In this document: positions 40,595 to 49,499 of the stretch, piece after piece
Layout: each line of letters begins with the position of its first letter
How positions within the stretch are numbered: the stretch's first letter is position 1
Program-made: the position numbers and the translations under genes
The notes under the pieces: model-generated
Told to the model about the DNA's origin: nothing
What the model saw: only the letters and a program-made list of their open reading frames with translations
The model's database searches: none
Assembly (NCBI RefSeq): GCF_004137085.1
Contig: NZ_QYBC01000005.1
Span: 214,067-278,066, forward strand
Source of the DNA: Lichenibacterium ramalinae
Lineage (GTDB): Bacteria > Pseudomonadota > Alphaproteobacteria > Rhizobiales > Beijerinckiaceae
Reading direction: 5' to 3'
Length of the DNA: 64,000 nucleotides

Positions 40595-41836
40595 TCAGGC
40601 CGCCAGCCGCCAAGTGCCGCGGCCCGACAGCTTGACCTCGTAGAGCGCGCGGTCGGCCCGATCCGACAGGTCGCCGATCGCCGCGTCGGCCATCGTCGAG
40701 GTCGCCACCCCGATGCTGAAGCCGACCGACAGGTCGCCGACCGGCGTCGATACGGGCGCGTCGGCGGCGCGGACGAGGCGCTCCGCCAGCGCCGGCAGGG
40801 CATCCCCGGCGACGTCGGCCACCAGGATGGCGAATTCGTCCCCGCCGATCCGGGCCACGACGTCCTCGGGGCGGACAAGGGCGCCGAGCCGCCTGGCGAT
40901 CTCACGCAGCACGGCGTCGCCGACGGCGTGGCCGTAGCGGTCGTTGATGGGCTTGAACCGGTCGAGGTCGAGCAGGACCAGCCCGAAGCGCGCCTGCGCG
41001 GCGCGGTCCCCGCGCAGGAACCGACCCGCACTGCCCTCGAACCCGCGCCGGTTGGCGAGGCCCGTCAGGGCGTCGGTGCGGGCCTGCCGCTCGTAAAGGT
41101 CCTGCAGGCGCCTCTGGTCGGTGATGTCCCGGACCACGCCGACGATCTGCCGGGGCCGGCCAGCCGGGCAGCGCATCACCCGGCAGCGCGAGCGGAACCA
41201 GCGCATGCCGTCGGCCGGGCCGGCGCCGGCGCGGAACTCCATGGTGGCGTCCTCGCATTCGCCCCGCGCCAGGGCCGACACGTCGAGGGCGTCGCGGTCT
41301 TCGGGGTGGATGGCGGCCGTGAAATCGTCCCAGCCCATGCGGGGCTCGGGCCGCCCCGCCATCAGCCCCGACAGCTTCGGGCTGATCTCGACGAGCCGCG
41401 ACGCGAGGTCGAGGTGCCAGAAGCCGCCGTCGAGCACGTCCATGGCCAATGCCATGCGGGCGTCAGACTCGCGGCGTTCGCGCTCCGCCGCCTTGCGGTC
41501 GCTGACGTCGGCGGCGAGGCCCACCAGGGCGGAGACCTGCCCATCGGGCGCGAAGACGGGCGTCATCGTCACATGCCACCAGCGGCCCCCGCCCGGCAGG
41601 TCGTAATGGGCTTCGGAGGCCAGGGCCTGCCGGGTCGTCACGCAATGCCGGTAGCGCGCCACGATGGCCCGGGCCATCTCGGGCGGCCAGCACCGCTGCG
41701 GGCTTTGGCCGACGACGTCTTCCGGGCGCAGCCCGACGAGGTCGGTCATGCGCCGGTTCACGCCCGCATAGGCGAAACCGTCCCCCACCACCTTCACGGC
41801 GAAGGCCGGTGCCCCGATGAGGTTGACGTCGATCAT
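40595..41836 (-). CDS. PAS-PAS-GGDEF diguanylate cyclase
   Basis: A 413-residue cytoplasmic sensor. The first PAS domain (about 5-115) has NRRMTDLVGLRPEDVVGQSP; the second (about 130-240) contains GFWHLDLASRLVEISPKLSG and ends with VGVVRDITDQRRLQ. The GGDEF domain starts at DALTGLANRRGFE, has DLDRFKPINDRYGHAVGD and the intact active site RIGGDEF. A partial inhibitory site is not obvious. No membrane segments. The ATG at 41836 is chosen because the PAS fold begins there; the open frame upstream is low-quality. Confidence 0.9.
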   Translation of the reverse strand: MIDVNLIGAPAFAVKVVGDGFAYAGVNRRMTDLVGLRPEDVVGQSPQRCWPPEMARAIVARYRHCVTTRQALASEAHYDLPGGGRWWHVTMTPVFAPDGQVSALVGLAADVSDRKAAERERRESDARMALAMDVLDGGFWHLDLASRLVEISPKLSGLMAGRPEPRMGWDDFTAAIHPEDRDALDVSALARGECEDATMEFRAGAGPADGMRWFRSRCRVMRCPAGRPRQIVGVVRDITDQRRLQDLYERQARTDALTGLANRRGFEGSAGRFLRGDRAAQARFGLVLLDLDRFKPINDRYGHAVGDAVLREIARRLGALVRPEDVVARIGGDEFAILVADVAGDALPALAERLVRAADAPVSTPVGDLSVGFSIGVATSTMADAAIGDLSDRADRALYEVKLSGRGTWRLAA

Positions 41837-42029
41837 GTGGCTCCGCCTTTCCGCCCGAGGGGGGCGGCACCGCTCGGGTCCACCCTGGCGCGGCCCCGCT
41901 TGCCGCTTCCCTTCCGCGACCGCGCGACCGTCCGTCGTGGTGAAGACCGGGTAAAGATCCGGCCCGGCTTTACGCCGGGCAGGGCTCCGGTTAAGCCGCA
42001 GCGGGCCGGGACGGAGCCATGGAGGCGGG

Positions 42030-42515
42030 ATGACGGGCGACGACGAAGCGGTGACGGGGCTGTTCGCCCGGCTCGGGCTGGCGCCGCTGCGCGTCGAACA
42101 CCCGCCGGTCCACACGGTCGAGGAGGCGAGACCGCACTGGGAGGCGCTGCCGGGCGCGCAGACCAAGAACCTGTTCCTCAAGGACGGCCCGCGGCTCTAT
42201 CTCGTGACGCTCGGCGCCGAGACCCGCGTCGACATGAAGGCCCTGGCGCCCCGGCTCGGCGCCAAGCGCCTGTCCTTCGCCAGCCCCGAACGGCTGATGG
42301 AGCATCTCGGCACCCGCCCCGGCGCGGTCGGGTTCCTCAGCCTGGTGAAGGACGAGGCCCGTGCGGTGCGGTTCGTCCTGGAGCGGTCGCTGTGGGACGC
42401 CGAGCGCATCACCTCCCATCCGCTCCGCAACACCGCCACGGTGTCGCTGACCCAGGCCGAGTTCCGCGCCGTTCTGGCCGAACTCGGCGTCGAAGCGCTG
42501 CTCATCGACCCTTGA
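42030..42515 (+). CDS. prdX: Prolyl-tRNA deacylase (YbaK/ProX family)
   Basis: A 161-residue trans-editing protein of the YbaK/ProXp-ala family that hydrolyses Ala-tRNA-Pro. Signs are HTVEEARPHWEALPGAQTKN with the conserved Lys in TKNLFLKD at about 46-53, KLA-type middle segment (DMKALAPRLGAKRLSFAS) and the PGAVGFLSLV motif near 97-106. C-terminal HPLRNTATVSLTQAEF is typical of PrdX. Full length, no proS attached. Confidence 0.88.
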   Translation: MTGDDEAVTGLFARLGLAPLRVEHPPVHTVEEARPHWEALPGAQTKNLFLKDGPRLYLVTLGAETRVDMKALAPRLGAKRLSFASPERLMEHLGTRPGAVGFLSLVKDEARAVRFVLERSLWDAERITSHPLRNTATVSLTQAEFRAVLAELGVEALLIDP

Positions 42516-42851
42516 CGGCGCCGACGCTTCGCCGCCACGGAGGACCCGTGAACAGGATCGCGTGCCGACCCGGTCGCTGTCGGCGGCAGCCCGCCCCGGT
42601 CGATCCGGAACCGGAGCGAGCCCGCCGAAACGGAAGCGCGCCAGGCGCCGCGGCCTCGGAGCGCCGCGGCCACAAGGCGCCGCGGCATCCGGGCGCGCGG
42701 CATCGCGCGGGCTTCGCGCCGGGCCCGGTCCGGCGTCTTTGCGGCACGACGACGGCTCGCTTCGGAACATGACACCGGACGGGATCGTTGCGGCTCGGTC
42801 CGCCCGACTTCCGCGCGGGCGCGACCTCCCTCCCGCCACAAGGCTGACCCG
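42516..42851. other. GC-rich intergenic region with repeated palindromic motifs
   Basis: 336 bp without a supported gene. It contains three close copies of GCGCCGCGGC (about 42637-42690), each nearly self-complementary. These could form hairpins at the end of prdX. No promoter was identified with confidence for the downstream fusion gene. Confidence 0.45.
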
Positions 42852-45302
42852 TTGGATTCCGTCTCCGAACCCAGTCTCAAGCGCGACACCACCCCTCCCG
42901 TCTCGGGTTCCCGGAACGACCTCCTCGTCTGCTTCAGCCACCTGCGGTGGAACTTCGTCTTTCAACGTCCCCAGCATCTCATGACGCGCTTCGCCGGGCG
43001 CGGCCCCGTGGTGATCTTCGAGGAGCCCGTCTTCGACGGGGGCGGCACCCGCCTCGTCCGCAGCCGGGATCCGGTGAGCGGCGTTACGGTGGCGACGCCG
43101 CACCTGTCCGGCGACCTCCCGCCGGAGGACCGCGAACCCGCGCTCCGCGCCATGCTGGACGGGCTGCTCGCCGACAGCGGCGCGCGCCACCCGACCCTCT
43201 GGTTCTACACGCCGATGATGTGGGGCTTCGCCGCGCATGTGGCCGGCGCCACGGTCGTCTACGACTGCATGGACGAACTGTCCGGCTTCGACTTCGCCCC
43301 GCCCGAACTGCCGCGCCTCGAGGCGGCGCTGCTGGCCCGAGCCGACGTGGTCTTCACCGGCGGCCACGCCATCTACGAGGCCAAGCGCGGCCTTCACGCC
43401 AATATCCACCCCTTCCCGTCGAGCGTCGACGCGGCGCATTTCGCCCCCGCGGCCGCCGGCGGCCGGCCCGAGCCGGAGGACCAGCGGCACCTGCCGCATC
43501 CCCGCCTCGGCTTCTACGGCGTCGTCGACGAGCGGATGGACCTCGCCCTCATCGACGCGCTCGCGGCGGCCCGGCCGGACTGGCAGCTCGTGATGGTGGG
43601 GCCGGTGGTGAAGATCGACCCCGACGCCCTGCCGCGGCGCCCCAACATCCACTGGCTCGGCGGGCGGAGCTATGCGGAACTGCCGTCCTACCTGGCGGGC
43701 TGGGACGTGGCGCTGATGCCCTTCGCCATCAATGCGGCGACGCGCTTCATCTCCCCCACCAAGACGCTGGAATACCTGGCGGGCGGGCGCGTCGTGGTGT
43801 CGACCCCGGTGGTCGACGTCGTGCGGCACTATTCCGACCTTCCGGCCGTGCTCATCGCCGACACGGCGGGAGCGTTCGTGGCGGCCTGCGACGCGGCCCT
43901 GGCGCTCGCCGCGACGCCGGAGCGCTTCGCCGATGCCGTCGCGGCCCGCCTCGCCTCCGTCTCCTGGCAGGCGACCTTCGAGTCCATGGCCCGCATCGTC
44001 GACGCCGCGCCTCCGCGTCGGCCGGCCGCGCCCCGTCCGGGGCCCGGGCTGCCCAACGGCATCGCCATGCCGGCGCTGAACCGCGGCGCCAGGGCGGCCG
44101 ACGTGCTGGTGGTGGGAGCCGGCTTCGCCGGCGCCGTCATGGCCGAACAGATCGCCGCTCGCGGGGGACGCCGCGTGCTGGTGGTCGACCGCCGGCCCCA
44201 TGTGGCGGGCAATGCCCACGACCACCTCGACGCGGCGGGGCTGCTGATCCACCGCTACGGGCCTCACATCTTCCATACCAATTCCACGGCCGTGGCCGAC
44301 TACCTGTCGCGGTTCACGGCCTGGCGCCCCTACGAGCACCGGGTCCTGGCGCGGGCGCGGCGGGCGGCGGACGGACACGACATCGACGTGCCCATGCCGA
44401 TCAACCGCTCCACGCTCAACGCGCTCTACGGCCTGTCGCTCGCCTCCGACGCCGAAGCCGCGGCCTATCTGGCCTCGGTGGCGGAGCCGATCTCGCCCGT
44501 CCGGACGTCGGAGGACGTCGTGGTGGCGAGCGTCGGCCGCGACCTCTACGAGCGGTTCTTCCGCGGCTACACCCGCAAGCAGTGGGGGCTCGACCCGTCC
44601 TCGCTCGACAAATCCGTGGCGGCCCGCGTGCCGGCCCGCAGCGACACGGACGACCGCTACTTCACCGACACGTTCCAGGCCATGCCGCGCGACGGCTACA
44701 CGGCCATGTTCGAGCGCATGCTCGACCATCCCGCCATCACGGTCGAGACGGGCGTCGACTATCGCGACGTGGTGGCCGACGAGGTGTTCGACCACACGGT
44801 CTTCACCGGCGCGATCGACGAGTTCTTTGGCCACCGGTTCGGGCCGCTGCCCTACCGCAGCCTGGAGTTCCGGCACGTGACGCTCGACCAGGAGCGCTTC
44901 CAGCCGGTCGGCACCGTGAACTATCCCGACGAGGCGGTCCCGTTCACCCGCATCACCGAATACAAGTACCTCACCGGCCAGAGCCATCCCAAGACGTCGC
45001 TGACCTACGAATATCCGCGCGCCGCCGGGGACCCTTATTACCCGATCCCCCGGCCCGAGAACCAGGCGCTGTTCAAGCAATACGAGGCCCTGGCGCGGGC
45101 GCGGCACGACGTCAGCTTCGTCGGGCGGCTCGCCACCTACCGCTACTACAACATGGACCAGGTGGTGGGGCAGGCGCTGGCGAGCGCGAAGGCGCTCCTG
45201 GCACGCTGGGACGCCGCGCCCCGCGCCGGCGAGGCGGTCCCCAGCGTTCCCGCCGCCGTCAGCCCTGCTGTCAGCCCTGCTGTCTTGGCCGACGCGGGCT
45301 GA
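42852..45302 (+). CDS. Glycosyltransferase/UDP-galactopyranose mutase fusion
   Basis: An 816-residue two-domain enzyme. Residues about 20-390 form a GT-B type glycosyltransferase (CFSHLRWNFVFQRPQHLM, then SPTKTLEYLAGGRVVVSTPV). After a Pro-rich linker, residues about 415-790 form UDP-galactopyranose mutase: VLVVGAGFAGAVMAEQIAAR (FAD), GPHIFHTNS, the YTRKQWG motif and the C-terminal YYNMDQVVGQAL. The mutase makes UDP-galactofuranose and the fused transferase could use it or precede it. The start is a TTG at 42852; the next in-frame ATG would cut the first strand. The C-terminus has a short AVSPAVSPAV repeat. Confidence 0.88.
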   Translation: MDSVSEPSLKRDTTPPVSGSRNDLLVCFSHLRWNFVFQRPQHLMTRFAGRGPVVIFEEPVFDGGGTRLVRSRDPVSGVTVATPHLSGDLPPEDREPALRAMLDGLLADSGARHPTLWFYTPMMWGFAAHVAGATVVYDCMDELSGFDFAPPELPRLEAALLARADVVFTGGHAIYEAKRGLHANIHPFPSSVDAAHFAPAAAGGRPEPEDQRHLPHPRLGFYGVVDERMDLALIDALAAARPDWQLVMVGPVVKIDPDALPRRPNIHWLGGRSYAELPSYLAGWDVALMPFAINAATRFISPTKTLEYLAGGRVVVSTPVVDVVRHYSDLPAVLIADTAGAFVAACDAALALAATPERFADAVAARLASVSWQATFESMARIVDAAPPRRPAAPRPGPGLPNGIAMPALNRGARAADVLVVGAGFAGAVMAEQIAARGGRRVLVVDRRPHVAGNAHDHLDAAGLLIHRYGPHIFHTNSTAVADYLSRFTAWRPYEHRVLARARRAADGHDIDVPMPINRSTLNALYGLSLASDAEAAAYLASVAEPISPVRTSEDVVVASVGRDLYERFFRGYTRKQWGLDPSSLDKSVAARVPARSDTDDRYFTDTFQAMPRDGYTAMFERMLDHPAITVETGVDYRDVVADEVFDHTVFTGAIDEFFGHRFGPLPYRSLEFRHVTLDQERFQPVGTVNYPDEAVPFTRITEYKYLTGQSHPKTSLTYEYPRAAGDPYYPIPRPENQALFKQYEALARARHDVSFVGRLATYRYYNMDQVVGQALASAKALLARWDAAPRAGEAVPSVPAAVSPAVSPAVLADAG

Positions 45303-45323
45303 GCCGGGAGGCCGACGGCCCGG

Positions 45324-46337
45324 TCACAGGCCGTCGAACAGGGCGGTCGACAGGTAGCGCTCGGCGAAGGACGGGATGATGACCACCAGCGTCTTCCCGG
45401 CCATCTCGGGGCGCGACGCGACCTCCACGGCCGCCGCGACCGCGCTGCCCGAAGAGATGCCGATGGGGATCCCTTCCAGCCGCGCCACCAGCCGGGCCAT
45501 GTCGAACGAGGCCTGGTTGCCGACCGTCACGACTTCGTCGATCAGGCCGCGCGCCAGCACGCCCGGCACGAATCCGGCGCCGATGCCCTGGAGCTTGTGC
45601 GGGCCGGGCTGGCCACCCGACAGGACCGGCGAGTCCTCGGGCTCGACCGCCACGATCCTGAGCCCCGGGCGCCGCGGCTTCAACACCTGGCCGACGCCCG
45701 TGATGGTACCTCCGGTGCCGACGCCCGCCACGAAGACGTCGATCCTGCCCTCCGTGTCGGTCCAGATCTCCTCCGCCGTGGTGTTGCGGTGGATCTCGGG
45801 GTTGGCGGGGTTGTCGAACTGTTGGGGCATGACGGCGCCGGGCGTCGTCTCGACGAGTTCCACCGCCTTGGCGATGGCGCCCTTCATGCCCTGGGCGGCC
45901 GGCGTGAGGACGAGTTCGGCCCCGAGCAGCAGCAGCATCTTGCGCCGCTCGACCGACATGGACTCGGGCATCACCAGCATCAGCCTGTAGCCGCGCGCCG
46001 CCGCCACGAAGGCGAGGCCGATGCCGGTGTTGCCGGAGGTCGGCTCGATCAGCGTGCTGCGGCCGGGCGTGATCCTGCCGGCCTTCTCCAGGCTGTCGAT
46101 CATGTTGACGCCGATGCGGTCCTTGACGCTCGACAGGGGATTGAAGAACTCGAGCTTGGCGAGGATCTCGGCCTTGCAGCCCTTCTCGGCGCCGAGGCGC
46201 CGCAGCCGCACCAGGGGCGTGTGGCCGATCGTGTCGGTGATGGAATCGTAGACGCGCCCACGGCCCTGGCGAGGCGCGGTCGCAGTCTCCTGCGGGGCGG
46301 CCTGCGGGGCGTCCGGGCTGAGCGGCGCGAGCGACAT
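45324..46337 (-). CDS. cysK: Cysteine synthase A
   Basis: A 337-residue PLP-dependent O-acetylserine sulfhydrylase. The lysine forming the PLP Schiff base is in [14 protein letters not shown] at about residue 71, the substrate loop is [16 protein letters not shown], and the Gly-rich PLP phosphate loop is [12 protein letters not shown]. The C-terminus [15 protein letters not shown] is close to CysK. About 25 extra residues precede the usual start ([16 protein letters not shown]); the ATG at 46337 is supported by GAGGAGGAAAC upstream. Confidence 0.95.
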   Translation of the reverse strand: MSLAPLSPDAPQAAPQETATAPRQGRGRVYDSITDTIGHTPLVRLRRLGAEKGCKAEILAKLEFFNPLSSVKDRIGVNMIDSLEKAGRITPGRSTLIEPTSGNTGIGLAFVAAARGYRLMLVMPESMSVERRKMLLLLGAELVLTPAAQGMKGAIAKAVELVETTPGAVMPQQFDNPANPEIHRNTTAEEIWTDTEGRIDVFVAGVGTGGTITGVGQVLKPRRPGLRIVAVEPEDSPVLSGGQPGPHKLQGIGAGFVPGVLARGLIDEVVTVGNQASFDMARLVARLEGIPIGISSGSAVAAAVEVASRPEMAGKTLVVIIPSFAERYLSTALFDGL

Positions 46338-46526
46338 GGCGTTTCCTCCTCGAACCCCGCGGTCCGGCAGGGCGGCGGCGGGCGGCGGCGGGGCAGGCCG
46401 GGCCTCAAGGGCAGGAACATGGTCGCGGCACCCTGTGCCGTCAACGCCGGCCCCCGGCCGGACTCGACGCCGGGGCCGGGACATGCGACCCACGCCGCGG
46501 CGGTGATCGACCACAGGAGACCGACC

Positions 46527-47285
46527 GTGCCGATATCGCGATCCCGCTTCGGCGCGGCGCTTCCCGGGGCCTCGCTTCCCGCCGCCACGCTGCTGGGCAT
46601 CCTGGTGCTGGGCGCCATCGTCCTGGGCGCCGTCATTCTGGGCGCTTCGCCGGGTGCCGCCTCGGCGGCGCCGGCCTTGCCGCCGCCGTGGCCGGACGAC
46701 GCGAGGAGCCGGTTGGCGGCCCTGGCGCTGCTCGAAACGCTGAACGCCGACCTGCTCGGCCACGACAGCGCCACGCTCACGCTGGAGCGCTGGTGCGGGG
46801 CCCACGGCCTCGCCGCGCCGGCCCGCGTCACGGCTGCGCGGCTGCGCGACGCCGAGGGGCCGGCGGACGATGCCGTGAGACGGCTGCTCGGCGTCGACGC
46901 CGGCGAGCCCGTCCGCCACCGCCACGTGCGCCTGTCCTGCGGCGACCGCGTGCTGTCGGAGGCGGACAACTGGTACCGGCCGGCCCGGCTCACGCCCGAG
47001 ATGAACCGGGTGCTCGACACCACCGACACGGCCTTCGGTCGCGCCGTCGCGGCCCTGGCGTTCCAGCGGCGCACGCTGTCGGCGGAGCTGTTGTGGCATC
47101 CGTTGCCGCCAGGATGGGAGACCGGCGCCGTGCTCCCGCCCGCGGGGCCGGGCGCCCTCGCCATCCCGGCGCAGGTGCTGCGGCATCGGGCCGTGCTGGT
47201 GCTGCCCGACGGCACGCCCTTCAGCGCCCTGGTGGAAACCTATACGGGTGCCGTCCTGGCCTTTCCCCCGCCGCCCCTGCCGTGA
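46527..47285 (+). CDS. Exported protein with weak similarity to the chorismate lyase (UbiC/UTRA) fold
   Basis: A 252-residue protein starting with GTG after CAGGAG. A hydrophobic, repetitive membrane/signal segment ([20 protein letters not shown]) occupies about residues 21-45. The mature part has [20 protein letters not shown] with [16 protein letters not shown], and a C-terminal [12 protein letters not shown] strand. The arrangement resembles UbiC-type chorismate-binding domains, but catalytic residues cannot be confirmed by eye. It is divergent from cysK. Low certainty on function; export is well supported. Confidence 0.6.
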   Translation: MPISRSRFGAALPGASLPAATLLGILVLGAIVLGAVILGASPGAASAAPALPPPWPDDARSRLAALALLETLNADLLGHDSATLTLERWCGAHGLAAPARVTAARLRDAEGPADDAVRRLLGVDAGEPVRHRHVRLSCGDRVLSEADNWYRPARLTPEMNRVLDTTDTAFGRAVAALAFQRRTLSAELLWHPLPPGWETGAVLPPAGPGALAIPAQVLRHRAVLVLPDGTPFSALVETYTGAVLAFPPPPLP

Positions 47286-47815
47286 TGCGCCAGGCACGGC
47301 CCTCCGGTCTGGCCCGGGACCGCTCCGCTCCCCATCAACCCCCGGTGAGCGTGCGGGGAAGTGTCGCAAGGCTGTTGCATGCCTTTGCGAGCGCGGTCCG
47401 GCCCGGGTTCTGTCTTTCATGCCGGTCAAGCCATTGCGGCATCCCGCCGCCAGGGTGTCCTCGACGAGCGGATCCGGGTCGCACGCGGCCCAGGGCCCGA
47501 TCGAGGCCGCGTCCGGGCCCGCGGTGCCGCTCGGTCGCCGAGGCGTCCCGGCGGCCGCGCGAAGCCGGGATTCATCATGAACGGAGCTGAAGCTGGGGTT
47601 CTTCTATGGCCATATCTAATCCAGAAGAGGATAAAAAATGCTCAGTTCGTGTCCTCGTGGGGAGCGCCTGAGCACAACCTGCTCGACGCAGGCCGGATGG
47701 TCGCGTCGGGGCCTTTTTCCTCCACTGTTCCGTAGGCTTTTCGTCACGGAAGAGCTAACTTGCTGCGTCGTCATCGACTGATCGTCTGCAAGGGCCGAGG
47801 AGCGGGTATCGCGAG
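47286..47815. other. Intergenic region without supported gene
   Basis: 530 bp. A marked drop in GC at about 47595-47640 and 47725-47760 suggests the promoter area of the following regulator. A 48-codon frame at 47638-47784 follows an AGAGGA sequence but has no recognisable features, so it is not called. No RNA gene or repeat family was recognised. Confidence 0.5.
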
Positions 47816-48946
47816 ATGCCGATGAAGAAACAAAGAATGACGGACATGGACGCAACGGATGTTTCGGCGCTCGCCGCCGAGGAGCTGAATTGGTCGGCCC
47901 TGCTGCCTGTATCCGACACGGCGGCGGATGGTTTCGGCGAGGTTCCGGGCCTGTCGCTCTCCTCCATCCTGCGGCTCATGGAGGAACAGGGAAAGATCGG
48001 GTTCTGGTGGCACGATCTGGCGACCGATCGCTTCTCCGTGTCGCCTGGGGCGGCCCGCATCTCGGGTGTGCCGCTGACTGCCATCCGCACGCATGAGAAC
48101 CTGCTGAACCGGATCCACCCGCAGGACCGCCCCTTCCAGATCGACCAGGTCGGGCTGATCAACACCGGCCAGCCGCTGCGGCGCGAGTTCCGCATCGTGC
48201 GTCCGGACGGCACGATCCGCTGGGTGTCGTCGCGCATCGACGTCGTGCTGGGCGACGACGGGCGCCCCGTGCGCTTCATCGGCATCCTGTCGGACATCAC
48301 GGAGCGGCGCGAAGCGCAGCGGGCCGTCGAGTTCAACCACGGTCGCCACATGGCGCTGATCGAGGCCACCTCGGCCCTCAGCTGGATCGCCGACCTGTCG
48401 GGCCAGTCCATCGACCACACTGCCTGGTGCGAGCTCACCGGCATGGGGTCGGACAGCTGCGCCGGCGAGGGCTGGCTCGATGCCGTGCACCCGAACGACC
48501 GTGACCGGGTGCGCGCCTCCTACCGCGCCGCGGTGGCGCAGGGGGGCGTCTACAACATCGACTATCGCATCCTCACCCAGGCGGGCGAGTACCGCTGGTA
48601 CAATGCCCGCAGCGCCCCGGTGCGCGACGCGTCCGGGGCCATCCGCGAATGGCAGGGCGTGCTGCTGCCGATCGACGGGGATTACCGTCCGGTCATCGGC
48701 GATCCCGACACCGACGAGGTGCCGGCCCTGACGGGCGCGCATATCCGCGGCGCGCGCGGCCTCCTCGACTGGTCGCTGGCCCAGCTCGCCTCGGTGTCGG
48801 GCGTCTCGGTCTCCACCATCAAGCGCATGGAGGACGGCAGCGAGGGCAACACCCGCGCCAGCAAGTCCGAAGCCGTGCGGCGCGCGCTGCAGACCGGCGG
48901 CATCTCCTTCCGCGTCATCGAGGGCACGACCTGGATCAGTCGGTGA
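47816..48946 (+). CDS. PAS-PAS-HTH sensory transcription regulator (copy 1)
   Basis: A 376-residue cytoplasmic protein. The first PAS/PAC domain (about 55-165) has GFWWHDLATDRFSVSPGAAR and ends ILSDITERREAQ; the second (about 180-285) ends with REWQGVLLPIDG. The last 70 residues form an XRE-like helix-turn-helix: HIRGARGLLDWSLAQLASVS then VSTIKRMEDG. Fusing this HTH type to two PAS domains suggests a one-component regulator sensing a small molecule, redox or light. Its closest relative in the window is at 60614-61654. GAGGAG lies 11 bases upstream of the start. Confidence 0.82.
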   Translation: MPMKKQRMTDMDATDVSALAAEELNWSALLPVSDTAADGFGEVPGLSLSSILRLMEEQGKIGFWWHDLATDRFSVSPGAARISGVPLTAIRTHENLLNRIHPQDRPFQIDQVGLINTGQPLRREFRIVRPDGTIRWVSSRIDVVLGDDGRPVRFIGILSDITERREAQRAVEFNHGRHMALIEATSALSWIADLSGQSIDHTAWCELTGMGSDSCAGEGWLDAVHPNDRDRVRASYRAAVAQGGVYNIDYRILTQAGEYRWYNARSAPVRDASGAIREWQGVLLPIDGDYRPVIGDPDTDEVPALTGAHIRGARGLLDWSLAQLASVSGVSVSTIKRMEDGSEGNTRASKSEAVRRALQTGGISFRVIEGTTWISR

Positions 48947-49065
48947 TCCCGGGCGGGGCGCGGTCGCCTTCCGGCTCCGTTAAGGCTATTCCAACCTGAA
49001 CGCCCGATAAGGCGGCGGATGCGCCGCGCCCGCGGCCCCAGGACCGAAGACCCACGGATGAACGG

Positions 49066-49311
49066 ATGAGCACCAACGCCATCGAGGCCGGCCACCTGAT
49101 GGCCTTCATCGAGCGCATCGAGCGCCTGGAGGAGGACAAGAAGACCGTGTCGGACGAGATCAAGGACGTCTATTCCGAGGCCAAGGGCACCGGCTACGAC
49201 GTGAAGATCATCCGCAAGATCGTCTCCATCCGCAAGCAGGACCAGGACAAGCGCCGCGAGGAGGAGGAGATCCTGGAACTCTACCTCCAGGCGCTCGGCA
49301 TGCAGGTCTGA
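49066..49311 (+). CDS. gapR: Nucleoid-associated protein GapR (DUF2312)
   Basis: An 81-residue protein nearly all helical and highly charged: [20 protein letters not shown], the [20 protein letters not shown] core and a C-terminal helix ending LYLQALGM. This is the alphaproteobacterial GapR family, which binds AT-rich or overtwisted DNA and supports replication in Caulobacter. Length matches the family. The upstream 119 bp contains a TTAAGG element. A 16-bp tandem repeat begins nine bases after the stop. Confidence 0.93.
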   Translation: MSTNAIEAGHLMAFIERIERLEEDKKTVSDEIKDVYSEAKGTGYDVKIIRKIVSIRKQDQDKRREEEEILELYLQALGMQV

Positions 49312-49320
49312 CGCGCCACG

Positions 49321-49400
49321 CGCCCGAAGCGCCAAGCGCCCGAAGCGCCACGCGCCCGAAGCGCCAAGCGCCCCAAGCGCCAAGCGCCCGAAGCGCCAAG
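49321..49400 (+). repeat. Five tandem copies of a 16-bp unit after gapR
   Basis: Unit CGCCCGAAGCGCCAAG occurs at 49321, 49337, 49353, 49369 and 49385. Copies 1, 3 and 5 are identical; copies 2 and 4 differ by one base each. A half unit (GCGCCACG) precedes them. There are no spacers, so this is not CRISPR. The unit length is not a multiple of three, so it is unlikely to be coding. Confidence 0.95.
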
Positions 49401-49499
49401 CGGGCTCCCGCCCGCGGCATCGCACTCTCCCCCAGCCACGACGACGGGAACGCGCCTCCGACGGGGTTCGTTGAGCTGCGACGTCACGGGAGAGAAACG

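Noticed and set aside
41991..45107. A 1038-codon open frame on the minus strand opposite the mutase fusion
   Set aside because: It is rich in His, Arg, Gly and Val with no family motifs; the opposite strand encodes a clearly recognisable enzyme. It is an antisense shadow of high-GC codon usage.
47638..47784. A 48-codon frame after AGAGGA
   Set aside because: No recognisable features or conserved neighbours; Cys/Arg-rich composition is as expected by chance.
49321..49400. CRISPR array
   Set aside because: The repeats are contiguous, with no spacers, and no cas genes are near.
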